Assembly: GCA_934045905.1 (NCBI GenBank)
Contig: OW203762.1
Span: forward strand, 54,585,411-54,649,410
Length of the DNA stretch: 64,000 bases
Direction of reading: 5' to 3'
Origin: Leuctra nigra
Taxonomy: Eukaryota > Arthropoda > Insecta > Plecoptera > Leuctridae
Of the stretch, positions 12,788-21,704 are shown one piece after another. The position numbers and the translations under genes are program-made. The notes below the pieces were generated by a model. It saw nothing but the letters and a program-made list of their open reading frames with translations, did not search any database and was not told the origin of the DNA. The stretch's first letter is position 1. Each line of letters starts with the position of its first letter.

Positions 12788-12870
12788 GTGCATTGTGTCT
12801 GTTGGCACGATGCTCGAGTGCATTGTGTCTGTTGGCACGATGCTCGAGTGCATTGTGTCTGTTCGCACGG
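12788..12870. repeat. 30-bp tandem repeat, about 2.7 copies
   Basis: GTGCATTGTGTCTGTT starts at 12788, 12818 and 12848; the third copy is partial and carries a substitution. The period is a multiple of three, which explains the overlapping short open frames on both strands. Confidence 0.85.
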
Positions 12871-13437
12871 ACCAACACCTACACCACTCACTAAACTATT
12901 GGCGCGGGGAGATAACAATATTAGTTATTCAACGGAGTGCCTTGAAAAATATCACGCGTCAGAATTTGATGCAAAGATGATTTATTGATGTTTTTTTCTC
13001 GTGTGTTATCAAACCTTCACAAAACCTTCTTCCTCATCAGTGATTTACAAATCGCGTAAAATCCCCCGACGTTCGGTTGCTTGGAGATATCAAGTGGAGG
13101 ATTGGCAAATATTTGAGCAATGAATATCGACTCGATGTAACGTGGAACGGTTGCTTATGACAAAGCACACATGTGGGTACGCGTTATTATCCTGGCAAAA
13201 ACAATGTTTTCACAAGACAGATCTCGGGGGATTACGGGATGATAATGGAACGGGATGTTATGAAGAGGGATGCTGGACAAAACGATCACTTACCTATCTA
13301 AAGTAAACTTCGAAAACGATTACAATATCGAGATCATACGCGAGCCATTCTATATGCTGTGCAATAGTAAACAATACGCATTATTTTGTGAGTCAAAGCA
13401 AACAAATAGTAAAAGACGCTCACTTACATTTTATAAT

Positions 13438-13629
13438 TAATAGACAACATCATAAATTATCTAGTTATCTCTGCTTTTCAAAAAAATTCATATGCAGTAC
13501 CGTGATCCAAGTATCTATTATGGTTTTTCAACAATGGATCATAACCATAATAGATACTTGGATCACGGTACTGCATATGAAAATATTTGAAAAGCAGAGC
13601 TAACTAGATAATTTATGATGTCGTCTATT
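13438..13629. repeat. Foldback element with about 87-bp arms
   Basis: Arms about 13438-13525 and 13543-13629 are reverse complements with roughly five mismatches and enclose a 17-nt loop. There is no coding capacity. It could be a foldback MITE, or a long hairpin able to feed an siRNA pathway if transcribed. No clear target duplication was found at its edges. Confidence 0.85.
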
Positions 13630-13673
13630 GTTTATCCATAATTTTCAGGATATCTACGAACATTTACAAGCAT

Positions 13674-13768
13674 GATGTTCTTCAAATTACATTGTTGCCT
13701 TTTAACAATAAAATAAACTATTAATACAACAATTAATTTTCGGGATGTTCTTCAAATTACATTGTTGC
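13674..13768. repeat. Short direct repeat, 70 bp apart
   Basis: The 25-bp segment starting GATGTTCTTCAAATTAC at 13674 recurs at 13744. Surrounding AT-rich sequence is also partly similar (AACAAT/ACAATTAA), indicating a decayed local duplication. Confidence 0.6.
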
Positions 13769-14391
13769 ATTTATATTTAACAACAATTAAAATAACTACA
13801 ACAATGAATTTCAGCGTTGCCATTTACATTTGGTTGTTATGTTAAATTTCGTATAAGAAAGGTTCTAGAAGCATTGAGGATCCACAGACAAAATGTTCGG
13901 ATTCATAAAACATGCATGTTCTAAAACCGAGATTAACTACCTACCAATCATTTCATTTCCTAAACTAATAACTGCAAGGAGGACAGAGTAATGATATCAA
14001 CATTGAGTCTCGGACATGAAAGATAAGTAAGATTAATGTCGCAGCATCAGCGCGGCGCACGCTAGCGGCTCGTTAGCAAGACAGTGTCACGTGACTCGGC
14101 AGTCGCACCCGCGATTAGTGTCACAGGTTAGGCATGATTTCCTGCGGGAAGACGTTGATCAAGTCCGAGCAATCTCCGCCTGGACCGGGAGGAGAGGAGT
14201 TAATCAAATTACCAGGAGGCGCGAAACCTTTTACTGACACTTCTATTAGACGCTCCAGCGGGAAGACAACGACAACAGCTGTTCATCAGGCGTGTAGAGG
14301 ATGGAGAGCAAGTGTCTGGATGACACTTCATTTCGTAATGTTTTCTTTAAATTGTCACCCCCGGTCTTCTTTAATTAGGTAAATTTCGTTT
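13769..14391. other. Spacer upstream of the LINE insertion
   Basis: No gene recognised. A GC-richer block at about 14040-14300 contains a perfect TCACGTGA E-box at 14087-14094 and an 82-codon frame (14134-14382) with no known motif. Confidence 0.45.
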
Positions 14392-14403
14392 CACTATCAT
14401 GGA
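14392..14403. repeat. LINE target-site duplication, copy 1
   Basis: CACTATCATGGA occurs here, at 18905-18916 between the two LINEs, and at 23418-23429 after the second. Sequence to the left of copy 1 and to the right of copy 3 is not element sequence, which fixes the outer borders of the insertion. Confidence 0.9.
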
Positions 14404-14417
14404 TCTTCGCTCTTGTT

Positions 14418-14440
14418 GGCTACTACATACTTGTAGTGCC
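14418..14440 (-). promoter_or_regulatory. 3'-terminal stem-loop of LINE copy A
   Basis: On the RNA strand GGCACTACA pairs with TGTAGTAGCC around an AGTA loop with one bulged A, just before the element's last bases. In LINEs that lack poly(A), 3' UTR hairpins are often what the reverse transcriptase recognises; that role is inferred here. The same hairpin is at 18931-18953 in copy B. Confidence 0.5.
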
Positions 14441-14551
14441 TGAATTTTCAGATACCGTACACATAATGTTTGTACATAACTCTGTCATGACATTTGGAAA
14501 TTATAAAAATTGTAAAACATTGACACAAATTTAGACTATAGGAGTCAAGAG

Positions 14552-17191
14552 TTAGGAAGTAACATCAGCCAGTCTGCTGATTAGTGGATTTCCATGGTCT
14601 CCGAGTTCTGCGTAGAACGACTCTCTCTGATTTTCCATGACTTCGTGGAGATAGGCAAATCCTATATCTTGGTGTATGCTCTTCGTCCGGGTGAACATCG
14701 GAGTGCGCAGGGCGATCTTGAGGGCCCTGTTCTGCACCCTCTGCAGCATTGTTCTCGCTCCCGCTGAAGTCCTCTCGTACCACACTGGTGAGGCGTACGT
14801 CAGTGTGGGCACGATGACGCTCTGGATAAGAAGCAGCTTGCTGGTGAGCGGCATGGATTTGCTTTTGAGCAGTGGGAACAGCGCCGCCGTCTTCCCGTTG
14901 GCCTTGCTGGCAATCTTCTCAGCGTGGGCCTTCCAGGAGAGCTTGGCATCCAGGGTGACACCCAGGTAAACATTGCTGGGAGACCAGGAGACATCTGTAC
15001 CAGAGATGTTTATGGTAGGGGGTTGAAATTTCCGTCGCTTGGTGAAGAGTGTTGCCTCTGTCTTAGATGAATTTAGGGCTATACGGTTCTCTGTATACCA
15101 GTGGCTGAGTACGTCTAATGCTTTTTGCAGAGGCGGGCCAAGTTGATTAGATGCCATAGATTGGCAGATGACTGCGGCATCGTCAGCATAGAAAGCTACT
15201 TCGGTGTCCGGAATGTTAGTTGGGATGTCATTGGTGAAGATGTTGAAGAGGATGGGGCTAATGATAGATCCCTGAGGAACTCCAGCCAGAATAGGCCTCG
15301 CTGAAGAACAGGCACCGTTGATGTGAACGGTGAAGGATCTTTGATTTAAATAGGAGTGGATGATATTGATTAAGTAGTTGGGGAATTGATATTTAATTAG
15401 TTTTAGTAGTAGGCCTTCATGCCAAACTCTATCAAATGCTTTAGCAACGTCCAGGAAAACTATACCAGTTCCTTTCAGCTTTTTAAATCCATCGTTTATC
15501 TTGTCAACCACACGTAGAAGCTGATGTGTTGTTGAATGCTTCTGTCGAAAGCCAAACTGCTCATTGATCAGCAGCTTTGTAGCGTTTGCGTGGCCTCTAA
15601 TTCGAGCATGAAGGACCTTTTCAAAAAGCTTCGATAGTGATGAGAGGAGACTAATCGGCCGGTAATTTGCAGGGTCACGAAGATTCTTTCCCGCTTTCGG
15701 GAACACAATGACTTTGGCTACTTTCCATTGGGTGGGGAAGTGTTGAAGACGGAGACTGGCATTAAATATTTCAAGGATACGTTCACCGGCAGGTATAGGA
15801 AGTTCTTTAAGAATCGTGTTTGTGATCTCGTCAATACCAGGTGCCTTGCCATTTGCAAGTTCATTTAGATATATAATTACTTCGTCCATAGAGCAGAGAA
15901 CGACTTCGTCATCTTCAGCCTGCGCCTTGTGTATAGCAAGATGGGTTCTTACTTCAGCCTCGATATGTGCTGATGAATTAGTCGGCGGGTTTGGGGAAAA
16001 CTGATTTTGAAGCGAATCTGCTAGAACTTCTGCCTTATCATGTGGGCTGCATGCAAGGTGTGTACTACCTTGAATGGGTGGATTTGGTTGTTTGCTTCTT
16101 GTCAGTCGTTTTGCCATGGACCAGAGTGGACGACTCCCTGGTTCTAGTGTGGCTACAGCATCTTCCCACCTCTCTCTCCTGTGGCGACGAATTAATTCCT
16201 TTACAGATCTGTCTAAGAGCTTATATTCTTCATGTAAATCAGGTGTTCTGAGCGCCTGCCATCTCCTACGTGCACGGTTTCGAGTGGCTATTGACAGTTT
16301 AATTCCACGTGGAAGATCAAATATTGTGCACCTTTTTGTATTACAAATGGGAACACTGATCGCTCTTGCTTCCATAATATTTTCCGTTAATTTATTTACT
16401 GCTAAATCTATATCCTGATGCGAATCAAGTGGTCTACTCTCCAACTTATTTGATAAATGCTCTCTGAACTTTTCCCAGTCTGCTTTTCTGTAATTGAATC
16501 GAATGATGGGATCAACGGTCTCGTATGAGTCCCCTACGCTCAAAAGTACAGGATTATGATCTGAAGACAATTCTAAAAGTGTTTCTAATTCAATGGAATG
16601 TCGCAGATTTTTCACCACCGCAATGTCAAGAACATCAGCTCTTCCTGTAGGGATATGAAGATGTGTCGCTTCTTGCGGTCCAGTCACAGTAAAGTCACTT
16701 ATACGGGAGAGTGAAAGGAGAGTGCGGCCATTGGCGTTGACAACTCGCGAGTTCCAGGCTGTATGCTTAGCATTAAGGTCGCCACCGAGAATAGTCGGGT
16801 AATTCGAGTCCATTAATGCTTCTATATCTGCTGTGAGAAGCTTAGTTCGCGGAGGACAATACGTGGCTATAAGCCGTAGTGGACCCAGTTTAGTAAAAAG
16901 CAGGATAGCGGTAGCCTCTATTGATTTCGTTTCAGGTAAAACAATCTCGTAGTGACTTACTCGATTGTCAATGATGATTGCAGTCCCTCCTGCTCTCCTG
17001 TCTCCTGGACGATCAGTTCTATACACTGAGTGATTGGCAAGCTTAAGCTTGTCCTTAGGGTTAAGATGGGTCTCACAGACAAGGGCAGCCATTAAATTTC
17101 GTGATTCCATCAATAGAAGTAATTCGTCTTTACGAGAACTTATGCTATTAGCATTCCAAATGATTAGATTAATTGAATTAATCGCTGGCAT
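14552..17191 (-). CDS. LINE ORF2: endonuclease and reverse transcriptase (copy A)
   Basis: The polyprotein should nick target DNA and copy its own RNA by target-primed reverse transcription. The frame opens at 17227 with a TTG codon, but the first ATG is at 17191, giving 879 residues. I chose it because ORF1 ends within ATGCCAGCGATTAA, a 14-nt overlap suited to termination-reinitiation. Residues here are numbered from the TTG; subtract 12 for the ATG start. An APE-type endonuclease spans about 17-232: NAN near 25, ETH at 52-54, GGDLNAKHTAW at 148-158, SDHNP near 222. The reverse transcriptase spans about 504-760: NYRPISLL, the FLDVAKAFDRVW block, GVPQGSIISP, and the catalytic FYADD near 679-683. 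A Cys/His-poor tail follows. Against copy B there are two replacements: L608 (Q in B) and E875 (A in B). No stop or frameshift. Jockey clade is the best fit. Confidence 0.95.
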   Translation of the reverse strand: MPAINSINLIIWNANSISSRKDELLLLMESRNLMAALVCETHLNPKDKLKLANHSVYRTDRPGDRRAGGTAIIIDNRVSHYEIVLPETKSIEATAILLFTKLGPLRLIATYCPPRTKLLTADIEALMDSNYPTILGGDLNAKHTAWNSRVVNANGRTLLSLSRISDFTVTGPQEATHLHIPTGRADVLDIAVVKNLRHSIELETLLELSSDHNPVLLSVGDSYETVDPIIRFNYRKADWEKFREHLSNKLESRPLDSHQDIDLAVNKLTENIMEARAISVPICNTKRCTIFDLPRGIKLSIATRNRARRRWQALRTPDLHEEYKLLDRSVKELIRRHRRERWEDAVATLEPGSRPLWSMAKRLTRSKQPNPPIQGSTHLACSPHDKAEVLADSLQNQFSPNPPTNSSAHIEAEVRTHLAIHKAQAEDDEVVLCSMDEVIIYLNELANGKAPGIDEITNTILKELPIPAGERILEIFNASLRLQHFPTQWKVAKVIVFPKAGKNLRDPANYRPISLLSSLSKLFEKVLHARIRGHANATKLLINEQFGFRQKHSTTHQLLRVVDKINDGFKKLKGTGIVFLDVAKAFDRVWHEGLLLKLIKYQFPNYLINIIHSYLNQRSFTVHINGACSSARPILAGVPQGSIISPILFNIFTNDIPTNIPDTEVAFYADDAAVICQSMASNQLGPPLQKALDVLSHWYTENRIALNSSKTEATLFTKRRKFQPPTINISGTDVSWSPSNVYLGVTLDAKLSWKAHAEKIASKANGKTAALFPLLKSKSMPLTSKLLLIQSVIVPTLTYASPVWYERTSAGARTMLQRVQNRALKIALRTPMFTRTKSIHQDIGFAYLHEVMENQRESFYAELGDHGNPLISRLADVTS

Positions 17192-18647
17192 TGCGATTTT
17201 GTACAGACAAAAGAAGAGTTGGCACAAAACTTGCCAGAGACGTAATGATGGGGTGAATGTTCATATTAACTATAAAAATTGCAATGCCGTTTATAAGGGC
17301 TATCCAATCAATAGTTGATTGTTGAGGTACTACCGGTTGTACGAGTTCAGGAAGAGCATTGGGTGGCCTCTCTGCTTCTTCTAAGGCAGTGGTGTTTGAG
17401 GACGAGGGTTGCTCTGGATTTATCTGAGTGTTCAAAACAGAAGCAAAAGTCCGTGGTTGCGCCAATGAGACTCGTGGCACGGGCGTGGGTTGCGTCTGAG
17501 TATTCCCTCGGTTATCATGCTGTGGAGAAGAGCCATCTTGCTGCTGTGGACGTCGGGCTCGAGTAGCATGACGAGTTGCTGCCTTGATGACATCACATCC
17601 TCGGTAGCAAGCGGCATGCTGCTGATTGCAGTTACAGCACTTTGCTGTTTCTGGTGACTCCTTACACTCCTTAACCTGATGCACACCTCCACATCGAACA
17701 CATCGTGGCTGGCGATGACAAAATTTGGCCGTATGACCCACTCTTTGACAATTAAAACATTGTATGACATTAATCTTCTTGCTCCGTGGGGCCTCGGTGG
17801 AGACCACGCAGTAGAGGAGTCTCTTGATTTGGCTGAGGTCCACTGGAGCCTGACCACTCGTACTTACTAGCGTACATTCAAAAAGGGGCAAAAGACGTGT
17901 ACTGTCTCCAGGCATCTTCATCTGCCGCACAGAGCGGACATTGAAGCCTTGCTGCTTCAGCTCCTCTTGAATGTCTTCTGTTTCAGCAGATTGTGGCAGA
18001 CCTCTCAGAACAAAACGCTGTGATCTAGTGCGCTCAGTTGGAAACGTGTAGTACTCTATTCCCTCAGTCGAGTCTAGGGCGGAGGTAATTAGTTTGTACG
18101 AGGTAATATCTCTAATGATTACTCGAGAAACTTCGAGACCAGGTTTGATTATGAATGCCCCTTGTTCTGGACATACAGCGGAGAGCAACTCAACTAATGC
18201 CTTATGAGATTTCATATTTTGAATCACTATTGGTGGGATTTTATACTTCTTATCTGGCAAAGTCTCCGCCGTCATCGGGGTCGTGTCCATATCATTTGCA
18301 CTTGCAAGCGGCTCAAATGAGTTCTGCGTACGCACAAGGTTGATCACTCTCTTGGATGATGGGCCTGAAGCATCTGACCCAGATGATCGTGTGCTGGGAC
18401 GATCGTTACAATTACGACGCCTTTTATTTCCTGTCACCATCGTGAAACCATCGGGAACTATGTTCAAAGACATCTCATTGGTTGCAGACTCAACTTGCAT
18501 TAGCTCCGTGTCCGATTCATCACTAGACGAAAAATCATTTATAGAAGCTCCTATGGGTTGACTAGAAATGTTTATGACATTGTCTACAGCTGAAGGGGCA
18601 TCTAGCCGGTTTACTTCATCACTCCAAACTTTATATATTCCACTCAT
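17178..18647 (-). CDS. LINE ORF1: zinc-knuckle gag-like protein (copy A)
   Basis: 489 residues starting from a true ATG at 18647. The protein presumably packages the element RNA and helps target it to the nucleus, as in other Jockey-type elements. The N-terminal 130 residues are Ser/Asp-rich with a basic KRRR patch (about 75-78). Residues about 135-290 resemble the domain that precedes the knuckles in insect ORF1 proteins, including RFVLRGLPQSAETEDI. Three CCHC-type knuckles follow: C297-C300-H305-C310, C316-C319-H323-C328 and a third at about 337-351. A Pro/Gln-rich linker and a hydrophobic C-terminus (about 447-482, possibly membrane-associating) end the protein. It is identical to copy B. 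The stop codon overlaps the start of ORF2. Confidence 0.93.
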   Translation of the reverse strand: MSGIYKVWSDEVNRLDAPSAVDNVINISSQPIGASINDFSSSDESDTELMQVESATNEMSLNIVPDGFTMVTGNKRRRNCNDRPSTRSSGSDASGPSSKRVINLVRTQNSFEPLASANDMDTTPMTAETLPDKKYKIPPIVIQNMKSHKALVELLSAVCPEQGAFIIKPGLEVSRVIIRDITSYKLITSALDSTEGIEYYTFPTERTRSQRFVLRGLPQSAETEDIQEELKQQGFNVRSVRQMKMPGDSTRLLPLFECTLVSTSGQAPVDLSQIKRLLYCVVSTEAPRSKKINVIQCFNCQRVGHTAKFCHRQPRCVRCGGVHQVKECKESPETAKCCNCNQQHAACYRGCDVIKAATRHATRARRPQQQDGSSPQHDNRGNTQTQPTPVPRVSLAQPRTFASVLNTQINPEQPSSSNTTALEEAERPPNALPELVQPVVPQQSTIDWIALINGIAIFIVNMNIHPIITSLASFVPTLLLSVQNRNASD

Positions 18648-18904
18648 TGCTCACATTACTTCAAGTCCAAATGAGCTACAAGCGTCTCTTGGTAGGTTTC
18701 GTAGACCTAGTATATAAAACTATTTTCTAATACTTTAAACAGATTCTGACGCGGAAAAATGGTTTGAATGGCTCCCAAAATATCTAATATCACCATTCAA
18801 CACAACAAACATGCAAAACTAGCGATTAATCCACAAATATAAGCGAAAATACTGAGAATAATTCACAGAACTAACTTTCATTTATGAAGAAACAAATGAA
18901 GTCC

Positions 18905-18916
18905 CACTATCATGGA
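18905..18916. repeat. LINE target-site duplication, middle copy
   Basis: CACTATCATGGA separates the 5' end of copy A (18904) from the 3' end of copy B (18917). Its presence between the elements argues against simple template jumping, which would join element ends directly. Confidence 0.9.
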
Positions 18917-19064
18917 TCTTCGCTCTTGTTGGCTACTACATACTTGTAGTGCCTGAATTTTCAGATACCGTACACATAATGTTTGTACATAACTCTGTCA
19001 TGACATTTGGAAATTATAAAAATTGTAAAACATTGACACAAATTTAGACTATAGGAGTCAAGAG

Positions 19065-21704
19065 TTAGGAAGTAACATCAGCCAGTCTGCTGATTAGTGG
19101 ATTTCCATGGTCTCCGAGTGCTGCGTAGAACGACTCTCTCTGATTTTCCATGACTTCGTGGAGATAGGCAAATCCTATATCTTGGTGTATGCTCTTCGTC
19201 CGGGTGAACATCGGAGTGCGCAGGGCGATCTTGAGGGCCCTGTTCTGCACCCTCTGCAGCATTGTTCTCGCTCCCGCTGAAGTCCTCTCGTACCACACTG
19301 GTGAGGCGTACGTCAGTGTGGGCACGATGACGCTCTGGATAAGAAGCAGCTTGCTGGTGAGCGGCATGGATTTGCTTTTGAGCAGTGGGAACAGCGCCGC
19401 CGTCTTCCCGTTGGCCTTGCTGGCAATCTTCTCAGCGTGGGCCTTCCAGGAGAGCTTGGCATCCAGGGTGACACCCAGGTAAACATTGCTGGGAGACCAG
19501 GAGACATCTGTACCAGAGATGTTTATGGTAGGGGGTTGAAATTTCCGTCGCTTGGTGAAGAGTGTTGCCTCTGTCTTAGATGAATTTAGGGCTATACGGT
19601 TCTCTGTATACCAGTGGCTGAGTACGTCTAATGCTTTTTGCAGAGGCGGGCCAAGTTGATTAGATGCCATAGATTGGCAGATGACTGCGGCATCGTCAGC
19701 ATAGAAAGCTACTTCGGTGTCCGGAATGTTAGTTGGGATGTCATTGGTGAAGATGTTGAAGAGGATGGGGCTAATGATAGATCCCTGAGGAACTCCAGCC
19801 AGAATAGGCCTCGCTGAAGAACAGGCACCGTTGATGTGTACGGTGAAGGATCTTTGATTTAAATAGGAGTGGATGATATTGATTAAGTAGTTGGGGAATT
19901 GATATTTAATTAGTTTTTGTAGTAGGCCTTCATGCCAAACTCTATCAAATGCTTTAGCAACGTCCAGGAAAACTATACCAGTTCCTTTCAGCTTTTTAAA
20001 TCCATCGTTTATCTTGTCAACCACACGTAGAAGCTGATGTGTTGTTGAATGCTTCTGTCGAAAGCCAAACTGCTCATTGATCAGCAGCTTTGTAGCGTTT
20101 GCGTGGCCTCTAATTCGAGCATGAAGGACCTTTTCAAAAAGCTTCGATAGTGATGAGAGGAGACTAATCGGCCGGTAATTTGCAGGGTCACGAAGATTCT
20201 TTCCCGCTTTCGGGAACACAATGACTTTGGCTACTTTCCATTGGGTGGGGAAGTGTTGAAGACGGAGACTGGCATTAAATATTTCAAGGATACGTTCACC
20301 GGCAGGTATAGGAAGTTCTTTAAGAATCGTGTTTGTGATCTCGTCAATACCAGGTGCCTTGCCATTTGCAAGTTCATTTAGATATATAATTACTTCGTCC
20401 ATAGAGCAGAGAACGACTTCGTCATCTTCAGCCTGCGCCTTGTGTATAGCAAGATGGGTTCTTACTTCAGCCTCGATATGTGCTGATGAATTAGTCGGCG
20501 GGTTTGGGGAAAACTGATTTTGAAGCGAATCTGCTAGAACTTCTGCCTTATCATGTGGGCTGCATGCAAGGTGTGTACTACCTTGAATGGGTGGATTTGG
20601 TTGTTTGCTTCTTGTCAGTCGTTTTGCCATGGACCAGAGTGGACGACTCCCTGGTTCTAGTGTGGCTACAGCATCTTCCCACCTCTCTCTCCTGTGGCGA
20701 CGAATTAATTCCTTTACAGATCTGTCTAAGAGCTTATATTCTTCATGTAAATCAGGTGTTCTGAGCGCCTGCCATCTCCTACGTGCACGGTTTCGAGTGG
20801 CTATTGACAGTTTAATTCCACGTGGAAGATCAAATATTGTGCACCTTTTTGTATTACAAATGGGAACACTGATCGCTCTTGCTTCCATAATATTTTCCGT
20901 TAATTTATTTACTGCTAAATCTATATCCTGATGCGAATCAAGTGGTCTACTCTCCAACTTATTTGATAAATGCTCTCTGAACTTTTCCCAGTCTGCTTTT
21001 CTGTAATTGAATCGAATGATGGGATCAACGGTCTCGTATGAGTCCCCTACGCTCAAAAGTACAGGATTATGATCTGAAGACAATTCTAAAAGTGTTTCTA
21101 ATTCAATGGAATGTCGCAGATTTTTCACCACCGCAATGTCAAGAACATCAGCTCTTCCTGTAGGGATATGAAGATGTGTCGCTTCTTGCGGTCCAGTCAC
21201 AGTAAAGTCACTTATACGGGAGAGTGAAAGGAGAGTGCGGCCATTGGCGTTGACAACTCGCGAGTTCCAGGCTGTATGCTTAGCATTAAGGTCGCCACCG
21301 AGAATAGTCGGGTAATTCGAGTCCATTAATGCTTCTATATCTGCTGTGAGAAGCTTAGTTCGCGGAGGACAATACGTGGCTATAAGCCGTAGTGGACCCA
21401 GTTTAGTAAAAAGCAGGATAGCGGTAGCCTCTATTGATTTCGTTTCAGGTAAAACAATCTCGTAGTGACTTACTCGATTGTCAATGATGATTGCAGTCCC
21501 TCCTGCTCTCCTGTCTCCTGGACGATCAGTTCTATACACTGAGTGATTGGCAAGCTTAAGCTTGTCCTTAGGGTTAAGATGGGTCTCACAGACAAGGGCA
21601 GCCATTAAATTTCGTGATTCCATCAATAGAAGTAATTCGTCTTTACGAGAACTTATGCTATTAGCATTCCAAATGATTAGATTAATTGAATTAATCGCTG
21701 GCAT
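19065..21704 (-). CDS. LINE ORF2: endonuclease and reverse transcriptase (copy B)
   Basis: Equivalent to the ORF2 at 14552-17191, with an ATG at 21704, 879 residues, and intact endonuclease and RT motifs including FYADD. It differs from copy A by Q at the position after GLL in the block following FLDVAKAFDRVW (plus-strand base 19918) and A instead of E near the C-terminus (base 19120). A third difference (base 19839) is synonymous in a valine codon. Which variant is ancestral cannot be told here. Both are compatible with an active enzyme, since neither touches a catalytic residue. Confidence 0.95.
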   Translation of the reverse strand: MPAINSINLIIWNANSISSRKDELLLLMESRNLMAALVCETHLNPKDKLKLANHSVYRTDRPGDRRAGGTAIIIDNRVSHYEIVLPETKSIEATAILLFTKLGPLRLIATYCPPRTKLLTADIEALMDSNYPTILGGDLNAKHTAWNSRVVNANGRTLLSLSRISDFTVTGPQEATHLHIPTGRADVLDIAVVKNLRHSIELETLLELSSDHNPVLLSVGDSYETVDPIIRFNYRKADWEKFREHLSNKLESRPLDSHQDIDLAVNKLTENIMEARAISVPICNTKRCTIFDLPRGIKLSIATRNRARRRWQALRTPDLHEEYKLLDRSVKELIRRHRRERWEDAVATLEPGSRPLWSMAKRLTRSKQPNPPIQGSTHLACSPHDKAEVLADSLQNQFSPNPPTNSSAHIEAEVRTHLAIHKAQAEDDEVVLCSMDEVIIYLNELANGKAPGIDEITNTILKELPIPAGERILEIFNASLRLQHFPTQWKVAKVIVFPKAGKNLRDPANYRPISLLSSLSKLFEKVLHARIRGHANATKLLINEQFGFRQKHSTTHQLLRVVDKINDGFKKLKGTGIVFLDVAKAFDRVWHEGLLQKLIKYQFPNYLINIIHSYLNQRSFTVHINGACSSARPILAGVPQGSIISPILFNIFTNDIPTNIPDTEVAFYADDAAVICQSMASNQLGPPLQKALDVLSHWYTENRIALNSSKTEATLFTKRRKFQPPTINISGTDVSWSPSNVYLGVTLDAKLSWKAHAEKIASKANGKTAALFPLLKSKSMPLTSKLLLIQSVIVPTLTYASPVWYERTSAGARTMLQRVQNRALKIALRTPMFTRTKSIHQDIGFAYLHEVMENQRESFYAALGDHGNPLISRLADVTS

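Larger units (their letters stand above)
14404..18904 (-). mobile_element. Jockey-like non-LTR retrotransposon, copy A
   Basis: A full-length-looking LINE of about 4.5 kb on the minus strand: a 5' UTR of about 257 bp (18648-18904), ORF1, ORF2, and a 3' UTR of about 148 bp (14404-14551). It differs from copy B at three positions only: 14607, 15326 and 15405. Both ORFs are open, so the copy may be competent. The 3' end has no poly(A) tail, which is unusual for Jockey; instead a stem-loop (14418-14440) lies about 14 nt from the end. The clade call rests on the CCHC-type ORF1 and the endonuclease and RT motifs of ORF2. Confidence 0.95.

Noticed and set aside
14565..16418. Several plus- and minus-strand frames of 60-114 codons within the LINEs, repeated in copy B
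   Set aside because: Antisense or out-of-frame shadows of ORF2; identical offsets in both copies show they ride on the element.
17315..18561. Frames of 62-141 codons overlapping ORF1, repeated in copy B
   Set aside because: Shadows of ORF1 in other frames; no zinc-knuckle or other motif of their own.
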